DNA from: Cinclus cinclus
Taxonomy: Eukaryota; Chordata; Aves; Passeriformes; Cinclidae
Assembly: GCF_963662255.1 (NCBI RefSeq)
Contig: NW_026912196.1
Coordinates: 136,501 to 200,500 of the forward strand
DNA: 64,000 nt
Direction of reading: 5' to 3'
Shown here in pieces: positions 62,056-64,000 of this stretch. Made by a program: the position numbers and the translations under genes. Position 1 is the stretch's first letter. Every line of letters starts with the position of its first letter. A model generated the notes under the pieces. The model searched no databases, had not been told where the DNA came from, and was given only the letters and a program-made list of their open reading frames with translations.

Positions 62056-63434
62056 GCAGGACAAATTTCTATGCTGGAACAGGATTGTCTGCGAGACAGC
62101 TCTCCGCAGCGCTAGTATTTGGCCAGGCTGAAATCAGCGCCACGGGAAGCCAATCTGACAAGCGGAGTGCAACGAGCGCGGCGATATGGGGCCACTTGGC
62201 AGGTGGCCGAAGAAAGACGGCTGCCCCGCGAATGGGGTGCCAGAAGGCAAGTTTCAGCAGGGCGTTGCGGGCGAGCTTAATGTGTAGCCGCAGTTGTTCT
62301 AGGCGAGATTGTAGCCGAGAAGCTTTCCGTCTCCATTCACGAGACAAGAAAAGCAGAACGCAATGGTCTAGAGGGTTGAGAAGAAAAGTGCTCGTAGCGA
62401 GCTCGTTGCGGCAGAAGCGAAAGCCAGGAGCAGCGTGCTCGCTGCGAGAAGTAGACGGCGCTTCGCCTCCTTGGGAAGGAAATGGCGTCTGGGCACGAAC
62501 GGCAGCCAGCGAAGCTTCAGAACAGCAGGCTGTTCTGCTCAGCGTACGAGCCTGAAGTGAGTGGCAAGGGCTAAGGGGACAGTCCCAAGGCATCTAGCTT
62601 TCCTGCTAGCAATGCCATTTCTACCCTGCTGTGGAAAACATTGTCCTCTGCCCTTCTGCTCCGAGAGGCAGAGAGCACCTCGGCAGACGCAGTGCAGAGG
62701 GAAAGGACACACTATCCGAGGGAGCGTGACGCCGCTTAGGCGGGCAAAGCAGAAAGGTGCCGCCCGGCACTGGCTTTGACTCCCTGAGCTTCCTTGCTAG
62801 GACAGCAGCTGCCGAAAGCTGGCAACTAGGCTGCCAGAGTGCAGAATGTCGGCGGTCTGGCACGCCTGCTTGCCGAAAGCCAGGATCAGCGAGACAGCGT
62901 GCTAGGCTCTGTTTCACAGCACCTTGGAGAACACGCCCTTGAAGAATGCCGTCTCTGTTCCGCAAAAGCTCTGCCACAGTGAAGGTGGAAGAAGCAGCCT
63001 GTGGCCACGGGCAGAGCTGGTCAACAGCTGCGCCTAACTTTCCCAAGCTGCGAGAGCATTCTCAGCCGAGTTCTGCTTTGACAGAGCTATTGCTGAACTT
63101 TTGCAGTCCCGGAGGCTGCTGAAACCAAGGCTGTGTTCTGCCTCTTCATTCTTGCCTTCCTGTGCTCCAGCGAGAAGTGAAGCTCTGGCACGGCATTCAG
63201 CTTTGCCGCCTCTCTGCACGGAAAGCACTAGACAGAACTAGTGTGCTTCGTGCATGCTCTCTCCTCGCTTTTATGGTCACTGCTCTGCTTTTTGCTTGGC
63301 AGCGTTCCAAGGGTCCACGGCATACCTCTCGCACAGCGAGAGGTGGCCGGCGAGGAATATTTGCTGGCTTAAGTCGTTCCATGCTCAAGGCATTCATCAG
63401 AGCAACACCATGGGGGAAAAGAGGGGGGAACATT
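62056..63434 (+). repeat. Repeat unit 46
   Basis: Site string C-G-C-T-C-C-T-A, shared with units 9 and 18. No private change seen. Confidence 0.97.
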
Positions 63435-64000
63435 GCAGGACAAATTTCTATGCTGGAACAGGATTGTCTGCGAGACAGCTCTCCGCAGCGCTAGTATTTG
63501 GCCAGGCTGAAATCAGCGCCACGGGAAGCCAATCTGACAAGCGGAGTGCAACGAGCGCGGCGATATGGGGCCACTTGGCAGGTGGCCGAAGAAAGACGGC
63601 TGCCCCGCGAATGGGGTGCCAGAAGGCAAGTTTCAGCAGGGCGTTGCGGGCGAGCTTAATGTGTAGCCGCAGTTGTTCTAGGCGAGATTGTAGCCGAGAA
63701 GCTTTCCGTCTCCATTCACGAGACAAGAAAAGCAGAACGCAATGGTCTAGAGGGTTGAGAAGAAAAGTGCTCGTAGCGAGCTCGTTGCGGCAGAAGCGAA
63801 AGCCAGGAGCAGCGTGCTCGCTGCGAGAAGTAGACGGCGCTTCGCCTCCTTGGGAAGGAAATGGCGTCTGGGCACGAACGGCAGCCAGCGAAGCTTCAGA
63901 ACAGCAGGCTGTTCTGCTCAGCGTACGAGCCTGAAGTGAGTGGCAAGGGCTAAGGGGACAGTCCCAAGGCATCTAGCTTTCCTGCTAGCAATGCCATTTC
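63435..64000 (+). repeat. Repeat unit 47, partial (p1-p566)
   Basis: Only the first 566 bp lie in the window, ending at the window edge rather than at an array boundary. No difference from unit 1 was seen in this part. The informative sites are not covered. Confidence 0.97.

Larger units (their letters stand above)
1..64000 (+). repeat. Tandem macrosatellite array, 1,379-bp unit, 46.4 copies
   Basis: Every part of the window recurs 1,379 bp later in the same orientation. Landmarks such as the AACATT/GCAGGACAAA junction and the CTAGC-6-GCTAG inverted repeat stay in phase from the first unit to the last, so no indel separates any two copies. Units differ from each other by roughly 1-9 substitutions, about 99.3-99.9% identity by eye. 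The unit is about 56% GC with about 79 CpG dinucleotides (hand count). No smaller internal period was found, so the monomer is 1,379 bp. I do not recognise the family. CpG-rich macrosatellites of similar size are known in mammals (the 1.4-kb SST1/NBL2 class is an example), but I cannot match this sequence to one from memory. The array extends beyond both window edges. The unit start at base 1 is arbitrary. Confidence 0.99.

Noticed and set aside
1..64000. CRISPR array or bacterial repeat region
   Set aside because: The repeats abut directly with no unique spacers, the unit is 1,379 bp, and no cas-like or any bacterial gene is present.
1..64000. Short and long open frames in each unit annotated as hundreds of genes
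   Set aside because: They are the same few frames repeated by the array, overlap each other on both strands, lack recognisable domains, and most change freely at the shared variable sites.
1..64000. Transposon with terminal repeats or target-site duplications
   Set aside because: No unit boundary is marked by inverted termini or duplications, and no transposase or reverse-transcriptase motif is present. In a head-to-tail array the ends cannot be placed.
1..64000. Identification as human SST1/NBL2
   Set aside because: Unit size and CpG richness are similar, but I cannot confirm sequence identity from memory, so no name is given.

Overview
The whole window is one tandem repeat array. A 1,379-bp unit is repeated head to tail from base 1 to base 64,000: 46 complete copies plus the first 566 bp of a 47th. 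The phase is kept exactly across all copies (46 x 1,379 = 63,434), so no insertion or deletion is visible. Neither end of the array lies in the window, there is no unique flanking sequence, and I recognise no protein-coding gene, rRNA, tRNA or mobile element.

The organism is almost certainly a eukaryote. A 64-kb gene-free satellite array is not a bacterial feature. CTAG, which is scarce in many bacterial genomes, occurs 10 times per unit. Nine of the ten transition differences between copies fall in CpG, which points to a genome with cytosine methylation such as a vertebrate or a plant. The unit is about 56% GC by eye and holds about 79 CpG (observed/expected near 0.7), so it is a CpG-rich macrosatellite rather than an AT-rich centromeric satellite. 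I cannot name the species or the repeat family.

Positions inside the unit are written p1-p1379, with p1 = base 1 of the window; unit k starts at 1 + 1379(k-1). I found 26 variable positions by eye, a minimum count. Thirteen recur in two or more units: p442, p445, p657, p687, p809, p867, p987, p1007, p1189, p1206, p1275, p1305 and p1332. Thirteen are private to one unit. Each unit entry gives the alleles at eight informative sites in the fixed order 657-687-987-1189-1206-1275-1305-1332. Unless stated otherwise a unit has the majority base at p442 (G), p445 (C), p809 (G), p867 (C) and p1007 (T).

The interest lies in how the copies differ. There are 26 different eight-site combinations in 46 units. 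Neighbouring units are almost never alike, while identical combinations recur 2-5 units away or far along the array. Shared variants sit almost entirely in p657-p1332, whereas private changes are spread over the unit. Non-CpG differences are nearly all transversions. Within the unit there are perfect inverted repeats with 7-, 8- and 9-bp stems, seven same-strand copies of GCGAGA, a 19-nt purine tract, and long reading frames open on both strands that I do not consider proven genes.
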